From positions 760,315 through 824,314 of the forward strand of contig CAJNOP010000076.1 of the NCBI GenBank assembly GCA_905250075.1: a stretch of 64,000 nucleotides of DNA, given 5' to 3'. Within the stretch, counting starts at the first letter, position 1; the number at the start of each line of letters is the position of its first letter. The stretch comes from Rotaria sp. Silwood1 (lineage: Eukaryota; Rotifera; Eurotatoria; Philodinida; Philodinidae). Under the pieces are notes generated by a model. That model did not search any database, was not told where the DNA came from, and saw only the letters and a list, made by a program, of their open reading frames with translations. The position numbers and the translations under genes were made by a program. Positions 13,189-23,560 of the stretch are shown here, piece by piece.

Positions 13189-14040
13189 CATAAAATTTTC
13201 TTTTCTTTAAAAAAAAAAAAAAAGAACGAAAAACCGGTTTTTTTTCTCTCATTCTCTTTACGAGTTCATTTATTGTTTTCTTATTTGCCATGAATACATT
13301 TGGTTTTTTTTCTTTATTGTGTTCTTATTTTTGTATTTGATCGCTGTACTTGAAGAACACTAACTACTTTGTTGTTTTTTTTCTCTTTGTTATATATATA
13401 TACGTGTGTGTGTGTGATGTTTATTTACTTTATCGTTTTCTTAACAAACGTTCCACTCAATATGTATTGTTATGCATATAAAACACAAAAAAAAAACAGA
13501 ACTATAACTATCTATTTTATAATTAATGATCGTTTCTTTTCTTTTCGTTGCTTATCCAGCTTTTGTTTTGCTAATGACGCTTCTGCCATTTTTTTGTTTT
13601 CGTTTATGTTGTTGCATTGCAATGCATTGCCGTATCGTTGTTATTATGATTTTTAGTCTCTCTCTTGAATATATATTAAAAATACAATACCACAAAAATG
13701 AGGAAAGCACGAAAAACAAAAAAATATTTTTGAATATTAAGTTTCGGACGGATTTATTTTAAGAATAAGCTGGCGAAAATAAAAGATAGAGTGCCATGAT
13801 TTAGAATCTATCTTAAAAATTCGGAGAAGAATGTCATAAAAACCTTGAGTTGTGCTTCGTACTTACTAGACAAAGACTGTTATTGTATAAAAACAAAGTA
13901 ATGTGATATTTGAGAAAAACACAAATTCTTGTCACGACGCAATATAAAAAAAGTAATTAAATAATAATCCGCGAAAAGCTATACAACATATATATATATA
14001 TAGCTAATAAATTGTAAAAAATTAAATAAGTCTAAAAACC
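13189..14040. other. 3' region of vasculin-like gene and astacin promoter; simple repeats
   Basis: AT-rich, with a TA tract running into a GT tract at about 13391-13417 and another TA tract at about 13988-14002. No convincing exon seen. The open frames here are made of poly-T and low-complexity sequence. Confidence 0.5.
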
Positions 14041-15154
14041 ATGATGCTTACAGCTATTATCATCGTATGTCTAGGACTTTCAATCAATGGTTTACCAGTA
14101 ATTATTCGACTTTTTTTTTCCTAAAATTGATTCTATTTCTTTGATAAATCAGGTTGAGAATAATGATTCAAAATTATTGAAAGATGCCAATCCTGAATTT
14201 CTTGGTAAAGAACTATCTATATAATTATTAATACAATTTATTAACACTTCTAACAATAGGTGGTGGTTTTGAAGGTGATATGTTCCTTCCACCAGATTTT
14301 TATCAATATCGTGGAGCTGCTATTCTTGGAACACCACGTCGTTGGCCTAGCAACGTAATTCCATATGATATGTCTGCTATTTCGGGTAGATTTCCAAAAA
14401 AAAAGAAATCAATCTTTGCTGTTTATTTTATAATTGAATAATAGATGCTAATGATCGAAATACAATTACAAAGGCCATGAATAAATTAATGTACGATGTT
14501 GGAACACCTGTACCAGATCAAACAACACGAAAAGTTTGTGTCTTTTTTCGACCAGCTCAAACAGGTGATAAAGAAGTTCTTAAAATTCAATATGGTAATG
14601 GATGTAGTGCATCAGTAAGTTGAAGAAAATTAAAACCTTTGAAGATTTATTATTTAATATAGATTGGATATGGTTCAAATTACCAAAAAAACCTTACTTT
14701 ACAACAAAATGGATGTTTTCATGAGGGCATTATTCAACATGAACTTACTCATGTTCTTGGTAAGGTTTGATTGAATAATTTTAAAGGCTTTGAATTTATC
14801 TGATATTGTCTTTTTAGGCTTTTTTCATGAACAATCACGACCTGATCGTGATTCATTTATAACCGTACATACAGAAAATATTTTAACCAATCTTGTAAAT
14901 GATTAATTCTGTTTATTAGAATTAAGTTCTCATTTTTTTAGGAACATAATTTTAAAAAATATGCTTGGGGAACCGAGTTAGAATCACAAGGATTTGGATA
15001 TGATTATGGTAGTTTGATGCATTATCCACCAGATGCTTTTTCCAAAAATGGTAAACCAACAATTACACCAGTCAAAAGCAATACAGTAATTGGTCAAAGA
15101 CAAAAACTCAGTTCAATAGATATAGCAGAAATTCGTCATTATTATAAATGTTGA
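14041..15154 (+). CDS. Secreted astacin-family zinc metalloprotease (M12A), about 263 residues
   Basis: Zinc endopeptidase probably secreted into the gut or body cavity. Exons: 14041-14097, 14153-14204, 14260-14385, 14445-14614, 14663-14759, 14818-14894, 14942-15154, all in phase. Exon 1 is a signal peptide of 19 residues (MMLTAIIIVCLGLSINGLP). A short propeptide follows, then RRWPSNVIPYDMS, the usual start of the mature astacin domain. The zinc site is HELTHVLGFFHEQSRPDRD (His161, Glu162, His165, His171), followed by the Met-turn SLMHYPPDAFS (Met219) with its tyrosine. All catalytic elements are present. The protein ends in YYKC soon after the catalytic domain, so there are no CUB or EGF tails; this is a minimal one-domain astacin. 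Confidence 0.95.
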
Positions 15155-16080
15155 AAAAACATTTTTCAATAAATGGATCGAAACAATATCAGTGAAATTT
15201 TTTTCATACAGATTGCTCGTTAAATTGAACAAAATTCAAGACTTTGTAATTGGTGAGATATGAATTCTATCAAAGAAACTTAACAGCAACTTAGATTATA
15301 GCGTCTTCTAAACAAAGCTTTGTCATTTTCGAAAATATCATAGTTGTAACGATAAGGATGCGATCTATGGTCAAAGGGAAGTTGAATTTTCGGTCAAAGT
15401 ATAGAGATTTGCAGTGCCATATTCCTTCAAATTCAAGCCTCACTCGACCGACGTTGCTCTAGAAAAAGAGCTAATTATAACTTGATTCTTATAAAAGCAT
15501 TGTCAAGATTGCATAAGAAATGTTGAGGATGTGTTTGGGAGTGACGATCAGATGCGAACTGATAAACTCCTATCAATAAAACATTTCGCCATCTAAAGTT
15601 TTCAGCGATTGAAAAGTTAAAATTGGTTTAAAATTGTCTTGATTTGGAAAATTGAAAACGTTTGTGGAGAATATATTGATAAGAAATTGAATACGATATC
15701 CATAAAAACTAAATATGAAGTGCGGTAAATTTTGAATCTATTCCTCGATCAACAACGGCAAAATTCATATATTATCATTTTTTTTCTTCGTACTTCGAAA
15801 GTATATAGTAATCTCATCTTCACTTTCTTCGAGTCAATGACAGTTAGAACCAATCGAATAGGTCCTGGAACCAATTTATCGATCACCATTTTAGAAGTGA
15901 GAATCAGTTATACACTGGATTTAAAAATTGTGGACTTGACGAACTCTATATGTACCACAACATCGAGTTTCTCATCCAAATTAGAACATAACTTTTATTT
16001 TGGTCTTATGTTTATGGATAAAATTTTTATTATATTATTGATGAATCAAATATTGGAAAATTATTAATGATAAATTCAAT
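15155..16080. other. Intergenic, nothing recognised
   Basis: AT-rich sequence downstream of the astacin gene. One open frame at 15732-16067 (+) has no family resemblance and codon use unlike the neighbouring genes. Confidence 0.4.
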
Positions 16081-16412
16081 TGATATTAAAATGACTCCAA
16101 CAACATCGACAAATGATAATGATAAATCAACATCAATCTATCATACATTATGTGCATGATCAGAATTAGTTCATCATCCTGATTTAATCTACATACAATA
16201 TGACACAAATTAGAAATAATCCTGTTGTTTTAATGATAACGTCATCAAGAGTACGTTTAAGTGAAGTAAAAATGCAAATAAAAACAACAAAGATTCAAGA
16301 TATTGTTGCATTAAGACATGATCAACGAACAACATTTATTTTATTAGCTGACGATGGAAGTTTAAACTTTTTCTTAGCTGACTTAGATAAAAAAAAATTA
16401 TTGGTTAAATAA
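16081..16412 (+). pseudogene. UBR4-like gene fragment (decayed)
   Basis: UBR4 is a giant E3 ubiquitin ligase. Positions 16200-16412 read as 70 residues that include KIQDIVALRH and RTTFILLADDGSL, which resembles the UBR4 segment around IQDMVAIRH and RTTMILLCEDGSL. The upstream 120 bp looks coding in shifted frames (for example LVHHPDLIYIQ) but is broken by stop codons and frame changes. No flanking UBR4 exons are visible. The fragment therefore looks like a dispersed, non-functional copy of one or two exons. Assignment is from memory of the family, so moderate confidence. Confidence 0.5.
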
Positions 16413-16549
16413 ATTTGATAAAAAAAAAAGAAAGATTTTCCTATAATTGACTTAGATTTAAATGAAGATAATTTTGATTATGAAAATTTTAATTATCATT
16501 CACATAATCAGATAATGAACAGTTGAACATGTTAAGACATAGTACAGTA

Positions 16550-17335
16550 TTATATTGTTTTTCATCGCAGTTATAGATTATCACTTCAGTAGTTGGTATA
16601 CCAGCATCAAATGCTTCAACATTATTAATATCTTGAATACGAGTTGCTTCTATTTGATTACCAGCACCGCTAACATCGCCAGTATGAGAATTAATAAGAA
16701 TATCTTAAACATCACCAATTGTATCATCAGTAGAAATAGGTATACCACCAACAACTTCAATACCATGAGCAGCTGCTCTAATTTCATTGACATTTTTAAT
16801 ACCAAAGGCTCTAACATCTTGCTTACTCATAATAATAGAGTCAACACCAGATTTATTTTTGATTCCTGAAATATAAAACAAAGTGTATACTGATAGAGAG
16901 CGTTTTTACAGAAACCTTTTGCATTGATTTTATTTAACAGATCTATTCCATCGATGACTTCGCCAATTACCATCTATTTGATATGAAGAAATTTAATCAA
17001 TATTGCAAAATGATATTTCACCCATGTGACTTTGATTTAAGGATGGCATAGGATCTAGAAAAAAAAGTATAAGCATTTATTAAAAATATATAGTATAACT
17101 TACGTACAGAGCGTGATTAAAAATGTTGTTGATGTATCATGTAAAACCATTGATATAATAGCCAAGATTTATCATGAGCAAGTTGTGTATCATTATGTTT
17201 TGGTTCTTGATAAAAATATCTAAAAATAAGAAGAAAACGTATTAAAAAAAAAAAGAAGTAAAAGCAGCTATTCTAACCGTTTACTATGTTTATTGAAGCA
17301 TACAGTTCCACCTTCTACAACAAAAACAAAAACAA
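16550..17335 (-). pseudogene. Decayed multi-exon gene remnant, family not recognised
   Basis: Read right to left, several pieces look like exons joined by short GT-AG introns: around 17282-17330 (GGTVCFNKHSKR), around 17120-17222 (YFYQEPKHNDTQLAHDKSW), around 16918-16975 (MVIGEVIDGIDLLNKIN) and 16555-16870 (SIIMSKQDVRAFGIKN, EIRAAAHGIEVVGGIP, QDINNVEAFDAGIPTTEV). The last two join in phase over a short intron. An in-frame TAA interrupts the final exon near 16707, so the gene is probably dead. Weak resemblance of the end to a cyclophilin C-terminus was not convincing. Confidence 0.35.
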
Positions 17336-17349
17336 TGTTCAAAATATAT

Positions 17350-19006
17350 TTTACAAAAATTTTTATCTTGTAAGTAATGATTTTTGTATAAATAATTCAA
17401 TCTCCGATTTTCGAAGTTGAAATATTTACTACTATTGCAAATGGACTTTAAAAAATCTACAAATAATAGAAATATGATTAGCTAGTAAAAATCAGCCACT
17501 TACAGTATGTGTTTGCCTAGGTCGATCATTTCGATCGCCTAAAACGGCATCTTATAAGGCCTAAAACGGCTTTATTCTTGCCGTAAGCGGCGAATAAAAA
17601 GAGCCGTTCTTTATCGATTTTAGGGCCGTAATCCATTATACTAGATTACGGAACGTTTTTCACCAAAACGGAAACGGCACCGTTCAGTGTCTGAAATGTA
17701 ATATTGTCTGACGTTTAAAAGTCATACTTAGTTGTGCTTTTACTTGTGACACCAATCAATAAATTTTCTAACGACATATATAAAATTGTTGGCATGGAAT
17801 CCTTTTCTGTTGTTGCTATTGAAACTCGAATTATTCACGTTCTGGTTAATCCGCTGATTGAAATGTAACAGAAATTCGACGCAGATATGATAAATGTTAT
17901 TATTATGAGAACTCTATCAACGCGTATCAACATGTTATAAGAACACACTGCCAATTTATCGTTTAATTATCAATGTGATTTATTGTCTATTAATAGCTGT
18001 CCATACAGCTTTAACGAATAAAATTAGCTTGTCATCATTTTAGTTATTTCAAAGTTTCAAAAATGAGCTAAACTTACAAAAATTTAACTCTTTGGATAGC
18101 TTTTTTTTAAGAAAATGAAATGTCCTATTGAAGACTGAAAAACAAAGGATACAGAGGCGATCATGACATTTCATTCACACATTTCAACCAGTATTTTCTG
18201 ACTTATCACATAAATGGGATGCAAAGCAATCTCAGACTTCGACAATCGTCTTTGATGTAACATAAGAACGACGAACGATTCCGTATAGTGTCGCTTCTGC
18301 TCACAATAGCTGGTGGTGCAGCTGACTAGAGACTATTAGCTCATGACGAAACCGCTGTTTTGTGGAATTTTCTGCAAATGAACGACAACTCATATTAAAG
18401 AGTCAAAAATGTTGAAATCTTCTGGAAACATCGATCTGCCAAGAAAACTTCGAACGAATTACTAACAACTTCCTGTTCTCTAGATTAACACGACACGAAG
18501 TACAGATTTTGTTGTGTTAATCAAAAAGCTTCAAATATTTAATATACTGGTATGAGTAATAAGTACAGTTAAGTCTATTGGCAAATATACATTTCCGAGT
18601 AACTTTTGTGAAGAATCAGAGATTTTATAAACTGTTTGATCAATTGTACAGAAACTAGCCTATGAAATATTTTCAGGCATCATAAAATTTGATAAAAGAA
18701 AAAGTCAACTTTGTTCGAATAAGAAAAGGATTTTATGGGTTCTCGAACTGCGTCATTTTAATGAAATGACTGTAAAATAAAATTGTACTTTTATCGATAG
18801 CATTTTTTGAAACATAAAGAACAAAACTGAAGTCAATAATGTTTTAATGTCCATTCTAAAAATTATATCTTATCTCAAACGAGTAGTTGTCATAAACATA
18901 AAAACTAATAAAGTCTAGCAATAATTATCTCTTCATTTTACTGTCCTAATAAATAGTTTGTTCTTTATAGTCCTATATTCATTTGTTATTTAAAAATAGC
19001 CAAGAA
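17350..19006. other. Intergenic; contains a small GC-richer cluster of ACGGC/GCCGT motifs
   Basis: No gene recognised. At about 17530-17690 the composition changes: CCTAAAACGGC occurs twice in direct orientation, followed by GCCGT, AGCGGC, GAGCCGTTC and GGGCCGTAATC. The block is clearly different from the surrounding AT-rich DNA. A possible splice acceptor (TTTATAG) lies near 18970, upstream of the next gene, and could mark a leader intron or a spliced-leader site. Confidence 0.4.
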
Positions 19007-20962
19007 ATGTCTTATTCATTTACAATCATTGCCAGTGTATTATTATTGGCAACAATTAATGAAATCGATTGTCTTCAATGTTATAAATGTAGTTGTTCTA
19101 TTAAACCAGGTGAAACAACATGTACAGATGACAGTGAACTACAATGCGTTATAGAATATGTTGAAGATAGTTATTGTTTTATTTCACGCTTATCAAATCA
19201 TCTAAAATTTGATCATAATCCTAACTCGGATTTGATATTTTTAGAATCTCTACATTATATACAAGAGAAAGAAGACATTATCTTTTTGGAAAGCAATTCA
19301 ACTTGGGAATTATCTAGTATTCTAGAATTTTCTTATGGTTGTGATTGGAATCTATGTAATACACCACGTATTCTTAGTTTTCTTCCAAGAAGTCTTACAT
19401 ACACTATTGATTCAAGTCTTTTAACAAATACATTAATTGCTGAACCTACTGAACCATTTACAACATGTTTAACATGTACAGAATGTGCAAATTCAACCGA
19501 TGAAGTAACTTGTCCAACATCAGCATGTAATGGTACATGTTTTATTAATGGTTATTTTGATCAGCCAATATTAAATTCTAGTTTATGTTTCTTTCCATTT
19601 GAAAGTGTATGTATAGAAGAAAATCTTAATACATCAGTTCGTATAACAGGAATATATTATATTGATGATGATATATTTGACATACTTGATATAGATATTT
19701 GGTGTAACAAAACAGATTGTAATAATCCAAGTAATACACAAATAATAAAACAAAATATTTCTTATTCAATACAAATTAATGATCAAGTTTATTTTCGTCC
19801 AAATCTTAGTAGTACAACACCCTCAACACCAAATAATGATCTACTTGCTTGTTATGTATGTCATTGTGAACATGAAATAGGTGATAATAATTGTAAAATA
19901 TTACAATGTACAATTGAATATAAAAATGGAAGTTTTTGTGAAATAGTACGTGATTTTAAAAGTTTTCCTAATAAGGAATTTATTAGTCTTGGTCATGTAC
20001 AAAGGCAATATGTACCTTATAGACATTATATTCATGCAGAAGAAGAAATAATACTTTATAGAAATTTATCATGGCATCCACCATCAGTTAGTGTGATTAC
20101 ATATGTATGTGATTGGCCATTATGTAATGATGGTCGTATTGTTGACAAATTAACAACAAGTTTTCAATTTAATGCTGAACCATCAATGATAGCAGAATAT
20201 CTTCAAAGTTCTGAACCACTTAGTAGTTGTCGTCAATGTACACTTTGCACTAATTCAAGTCTTGATTTTGATAATTGTACATCTGTCCCGTGTTCAGCTA
20301 ATGGAAGCTGTTTTATTAATCAATATATTGATGATCCTGAATATAATGATTGTGAATATGCATTTCAAGCTGAATGTGAAGACTTTGCATCAGAATCAAG
20401 TATTATAATTACAGCTACTTATAGTATTGATGATGATATATTAAATATTGACGAAGTAGAGATTTACTGTTCTAAGAATGATTGTAATAAACCTGAAACT
20501 GTATTTGATTTAATTGATCTTTTAAAAGAAGATATTCAACTTGATTCATTATTTTTTATTCGTCCAGTGGTAAATACTACATCACCACCTCCTATTACAG
20601 AACCAACGCCAAGTTCCATTATATCCACATCTAGCTCTGATACAACGTCGAAAACTGCGACAGGATCGACCACTTCCATCAGAACCACAACTAGCTCTAA
20701 TACGGCATCGACAACTACTACACGATCATCCACATCTAGCTCTGTTACAACATCGAAAACTACAGTAGGACCTCCCACTTCCATCAGGCCCACAACTAGC
20801 TCTGATACAACGTCGAAAATGATGACAGAACCTCCCACAACTAACTCTGATACAACATCGGAAACCACTACAGGATCATCCATTTCCATCATGACAACAT
20901 CAAATTTTGCAATTATTTACTTGTTTCTTATTCGTAGTATTTTTCTTATCTTTCATTATTAA
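19007..20962 (+). CDS. Intronless secreted multi-module Ly6/uPAR-like surface protein, 651 residues
   Basis: The start is ATG at 19007; the frame is open further 5' but with no better ATG. Residues 1-21 form a signal peptide (MSYSFTIIASVLLLATINE). Four cysteine-rich modules follow in an A-B-A-B order. A modules (about 22-112 and 280-375) begin CYKCSC or CYVCHC and end CDWNLCN or CDWPLCN, the CxxC...CN layout of Ly6/uPAR three-finger domains. B modules (about 145-245 and 405-515) contain CxxC..CxNS, CFINGYFD or CFINQYID, then YxIDDDI and CxxxDCN. A Ser/Thr-rich stalk of tandem repeats (about 540-625) leads to a hydrophobic tail (IIYLFLIRSIFLIFHY), fitting a GPI signal or membrane anchor. N-glycosylation sequons are frequent. 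It has no introns although its neighbours have many. Function unknown; adhesion, receptor or coat roles are possible. Confidence 0.75.
   Translation: MSYSFTIIASVLLLATINEIDCLQCYKCSCSIKPGETTCTDDSELQCVIEYVEDSYCFISRLSNHLKFDHNPNSDLIFLESLHYIQEKEDIIFLESNSTWELSSILEFSYGCDWNLCNTPRILSFLPRSLTYTIDSSLLTNTLIAEPTEPFTTCLTCTECANSTDEVTCPTSACNGTCFINGYFDQPILNSSLCFFPFESVCIEENLNTSVRITGIYYIDDDIFDILDIDIWCNKTDCNNPSNTQIIKQNISYSIQINDQVYFRPNLSSTTPSTPNNDLLACYVCHCEHEIGDNNCKILQCTIEYKNGSFCEIVRDFKSFPNKEFISLGHVQRQYVPYRHYIHAEEEIILYRNLSWHPPSVSVITYVCDWPLCNDGRIVDKLTTSFQFNAEPSMIAEYLQSSEPLSSCRQCTLCTNSSLDFDNCTSVPCSANGSCFINQYIDDPEYNDCEYAFQAECEDFASESSIIITATYSIDDDILNIDEVEIYCSKNDCNKPETVFDLIDLLKEDIQLDSLFFIRPVVNTTSPPPITEPTPSSIISTSSSDTTSKTATGSTTSIRTTTSSNTASTTTTRSSTSSSVTTSKTTVGPPTSIRPTTSSDTTSKMMTEPPTTNSDTTSETTTGSSISIMTTSNFAIIYLFLIRSIFLIFHY
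20620..20890 (+). repeat. Ser/Thr-coding minisatellite in the surface-protein stalk
   Basis: Tandem degenerate units carry ACTAGCTCTGATACAACGTC-like cores and encode TTSSDTTSK, TTSSNTAST, SSVTTSKTT and similar peptides, with interposed PPTSIRP or GSTTSIR. Units are about 54-60 bp. This is a likely O-glycosylated stalk that can change length by unequal exchange. The long open frame on the opposite strand here is a by-product of the repeat. Confidence 0.8.
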
Positions 20963-22780
20963 TTGAAAACAATTTTATTAAATCAAGATAAATTATTTTT
21001 GAAAATAGCTCGTAATGATATGATATGATTAGTGCTTTAGAAATATCTTATATAATTAAAACCTATTATCTTCTCGATTTAATTGAGATTAATTATTGTT
21101 TTACAAGTTCTTTTAATACGTAAAATTACATGGAAAATTTTTATAACATTTTCATTTGTGCAGAACATCATAAAATTAATATATAGAAAATATTTATAAA
21201 AGGTTTTAATAAAATAGGATACGCTAGCGTTATCGACTTTTTTTAATAATTATTTAGAATTGTCAAATATCCAGAGAATGTTTTTAAAGAAATTACTTCA
21301 TTTCGAATATGAAATTTAGTTTAATTTCATTAATTACTTCATTGTATTTTCTATTCTAATTTTTGTTTTAGAAAATAATTACCAAATAAGATGACATTGC
21401 CTTTTTCATCCTGACACATTATTTACTTGAATATCTCTATACTACAGCATGTTACCAATAAGGAAGATCGATCATAAGAAAATCTGTGAATATGATTTAT
21501 CATTTTCATACTAAGAGCATTAAGCTGCATGCTATTAGCCATACTGAGTAACTCTCAACAAATATAATCAATTTGAGTAATCTCGCATTACATTATACTA
21601 TCTTATATTGCCGTTTATAGTGCAATATTTGACTTTATTAATATCTGTAATACATACTGTGGATGACAGACGAACTGGTACTTCCGTTTACATTTAACTA
21701 CGAGAAAAGGAAAAGAAATGACTATTCATTAATCAGAAATTAAAATATTCAGTTTTCTGCAAAACTTTCACTGTACAGTGAATGAACTTATAGTTTCAGA
21801 TTGTATATCAATGGAATTCAATATGTATACATGCATATATTCATACATTCCAAATTAGTGATATGTTGTTTACTGATAAATTCGATCATGTTATTTTTCA
21901 CATATTTTTCCAAAAATAAATGAAACACGTTAAAATGTGACATGTAAAGGAAATAATTTCATTTTTGTAGTTATATTGACTTGTCATATTATTTTTATGT
22001 TGTCACGTTTGAGGTTTTCATATTTATTATAATAGCATCCATTTATTATTCACAATTTTCATCATAGAATGTTTTATACCATAACGAAATGATGATTGCG
22101 AAGCAATACAAAAATATTTTTTCGTATTTTTAACAATCAAAATTTATCGATTCGAGTGATCATGATCAAAAGAACAATATCATTATCTTCTATAGAAAAA
22201 TAAAATAAAATAGAATAAAATCATATGAGAGTGTTTGTTTTGGTAACGGTTGAACATCTATTTTGTTAACAACTTTTTTTTTGTAACAGCCAAATACAGA
22301 AAATGAAGGGATTCAATGCTAATGGCATCCATAAAACAGGGGGAAAAAGTAATGAAAGAGAAACTTTTTATAATATATCATATATACGAAATGATTCCCA
22401 CTGCTTACCGGAGATGAAAGTGAGGATCAAGATGGAAGGCATATTACATAATGAATCGCAGTCGAGTTTTTATTTATACACATTAACAGTAACTACCGGA
22501 ATTTATTCAAATCAGCCGATATACCTATTAATATCATATAATACATTATAAATGAACAAAAGAAGAGTCATAGCTTAAAGTAATTAGTCTTCACTTACAT
22601 CTATTTTGTCGCTCCAAATGTTGTTCTTACTCTCACTCTCAACTAGAACCTTGTCTTTGATCTGATCTTTTCCATCGAATGATAAAATTTACTGAGAGAT
22701 TTTATAGAAAAATCTACAAAGTGGCTGATTGTTGTGCGCCCATTCTCAGTTGAAATTTTTTTTTATGCCACATGATTCAA
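20963..22780. other. Intergenic, nothing recognised
   Basis: AT-rich. One 82-codon frame at 22303-22551 (+) has unremarkable composition and no recognisable family, and no splice-linked neighbours were found. Confidence 0.4.
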
Positions 22781-22789
22781 TAGAAGAAG

Positions 22790-23560
22790 CTGTACTCCGT
22801 GTAAGGAGTACTTTTAATTGTAGGTTTCCTTTGAACATAGGATAAGAAAAGCAATAATATTTTTGACCCATACCGGAAACTTTCAACAAAGAAAAAAGCA
22901 ATAAAAGACACTCTTTTCATATGATGTTTACTTAATTCTATTGTTCAATCTATTATTAGCAAGAGCACTATCTAAAATCAAAAGTGATTATTTCACATAA
23001 GTTATATAGCATTACTACGTTACAATTAATAAGAGTATTAAGCTTATCATATTCTCAGCAACAACTGAAGTATATTTAGAATATGTTTCATTTGTTATCT
23101 CTTAGTTTGGTGAGATATGAATCCAGTGTGTAGCTAAAACTCTAGTACTCTTCTTACTCCTGCTATTCATGACATGATAAATCTATATGACTTACGTGAT
23201 ATAATCATTTTTGATTTTAAATATAAGAGTTTTGTACGACAAAAAGAATCTCTATGAACTGAAGCAATTAGAATAGGTTTTTTTTATATGTTTTTCAATG
23301 CATGAATGAGACTGTACAAAAAGAACAATCTTTGCTGATTATATACACAGGCGAGAAACAATATAATTTTTCAGCATGAAATATCTGTTCTAATAGAATT
23401 TTTTATGCAATTTATAGTGCTCTTGTTGCTAATAGATTGAACTTTAGAATTGGCCAAACATTGCATGAAAACAAAGTTTCCAGTATGGGTCAAGGAAAAA
23501 CTACGATTGAAAATACTTCTTACCTAAAGCATGCAATAACTGTATCGCAAAATAAAATTC
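22790..23560. repeat. Degenerate inverted repeat (foldback/MITE-like)
   Basis: Left-arm sequences reappear in reverse complement on the right. CAATCTATTATTAGCAAGAG near 22948 pairs with CTCTTGTTGCTAATAGATTG near 23422. GACCCATACCGGAAACTTTC near 22865 pairs with the block near 23480-23497. AAAATCAAAAGTGATTATTT near 22975 pairs with the block near 23200. Arms are about 200 bp or more with insertions, and the centre is about 180 bp. Confidence 0.65.

Noticed and set aside
13391-13417. TA/GT simple tract as a functional element
   Set aside because: Ordinary microsatellite in an intergenic region, with similar tracts elsewhere in the window.
16550-16980. Cyclophilin identity for the minus-strand remnant
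   Set aside because: Only a few residues at the two ends resemble cyclophilin and about 80 intervening residues do not.
18983-19006. Upstream TTG start for the surface protein
   Set aside because: The ATG at 19007 directly precedes a good signal peptide; a TTG start is not expected in an animal nuclear gene.
20536-20892. 118-codon frame on the minus strand opposite the surface-protein stalk
   Set aside because: Val/Asp-rich peptide created by the complementary reading of the Ser/Thr minisatellite.
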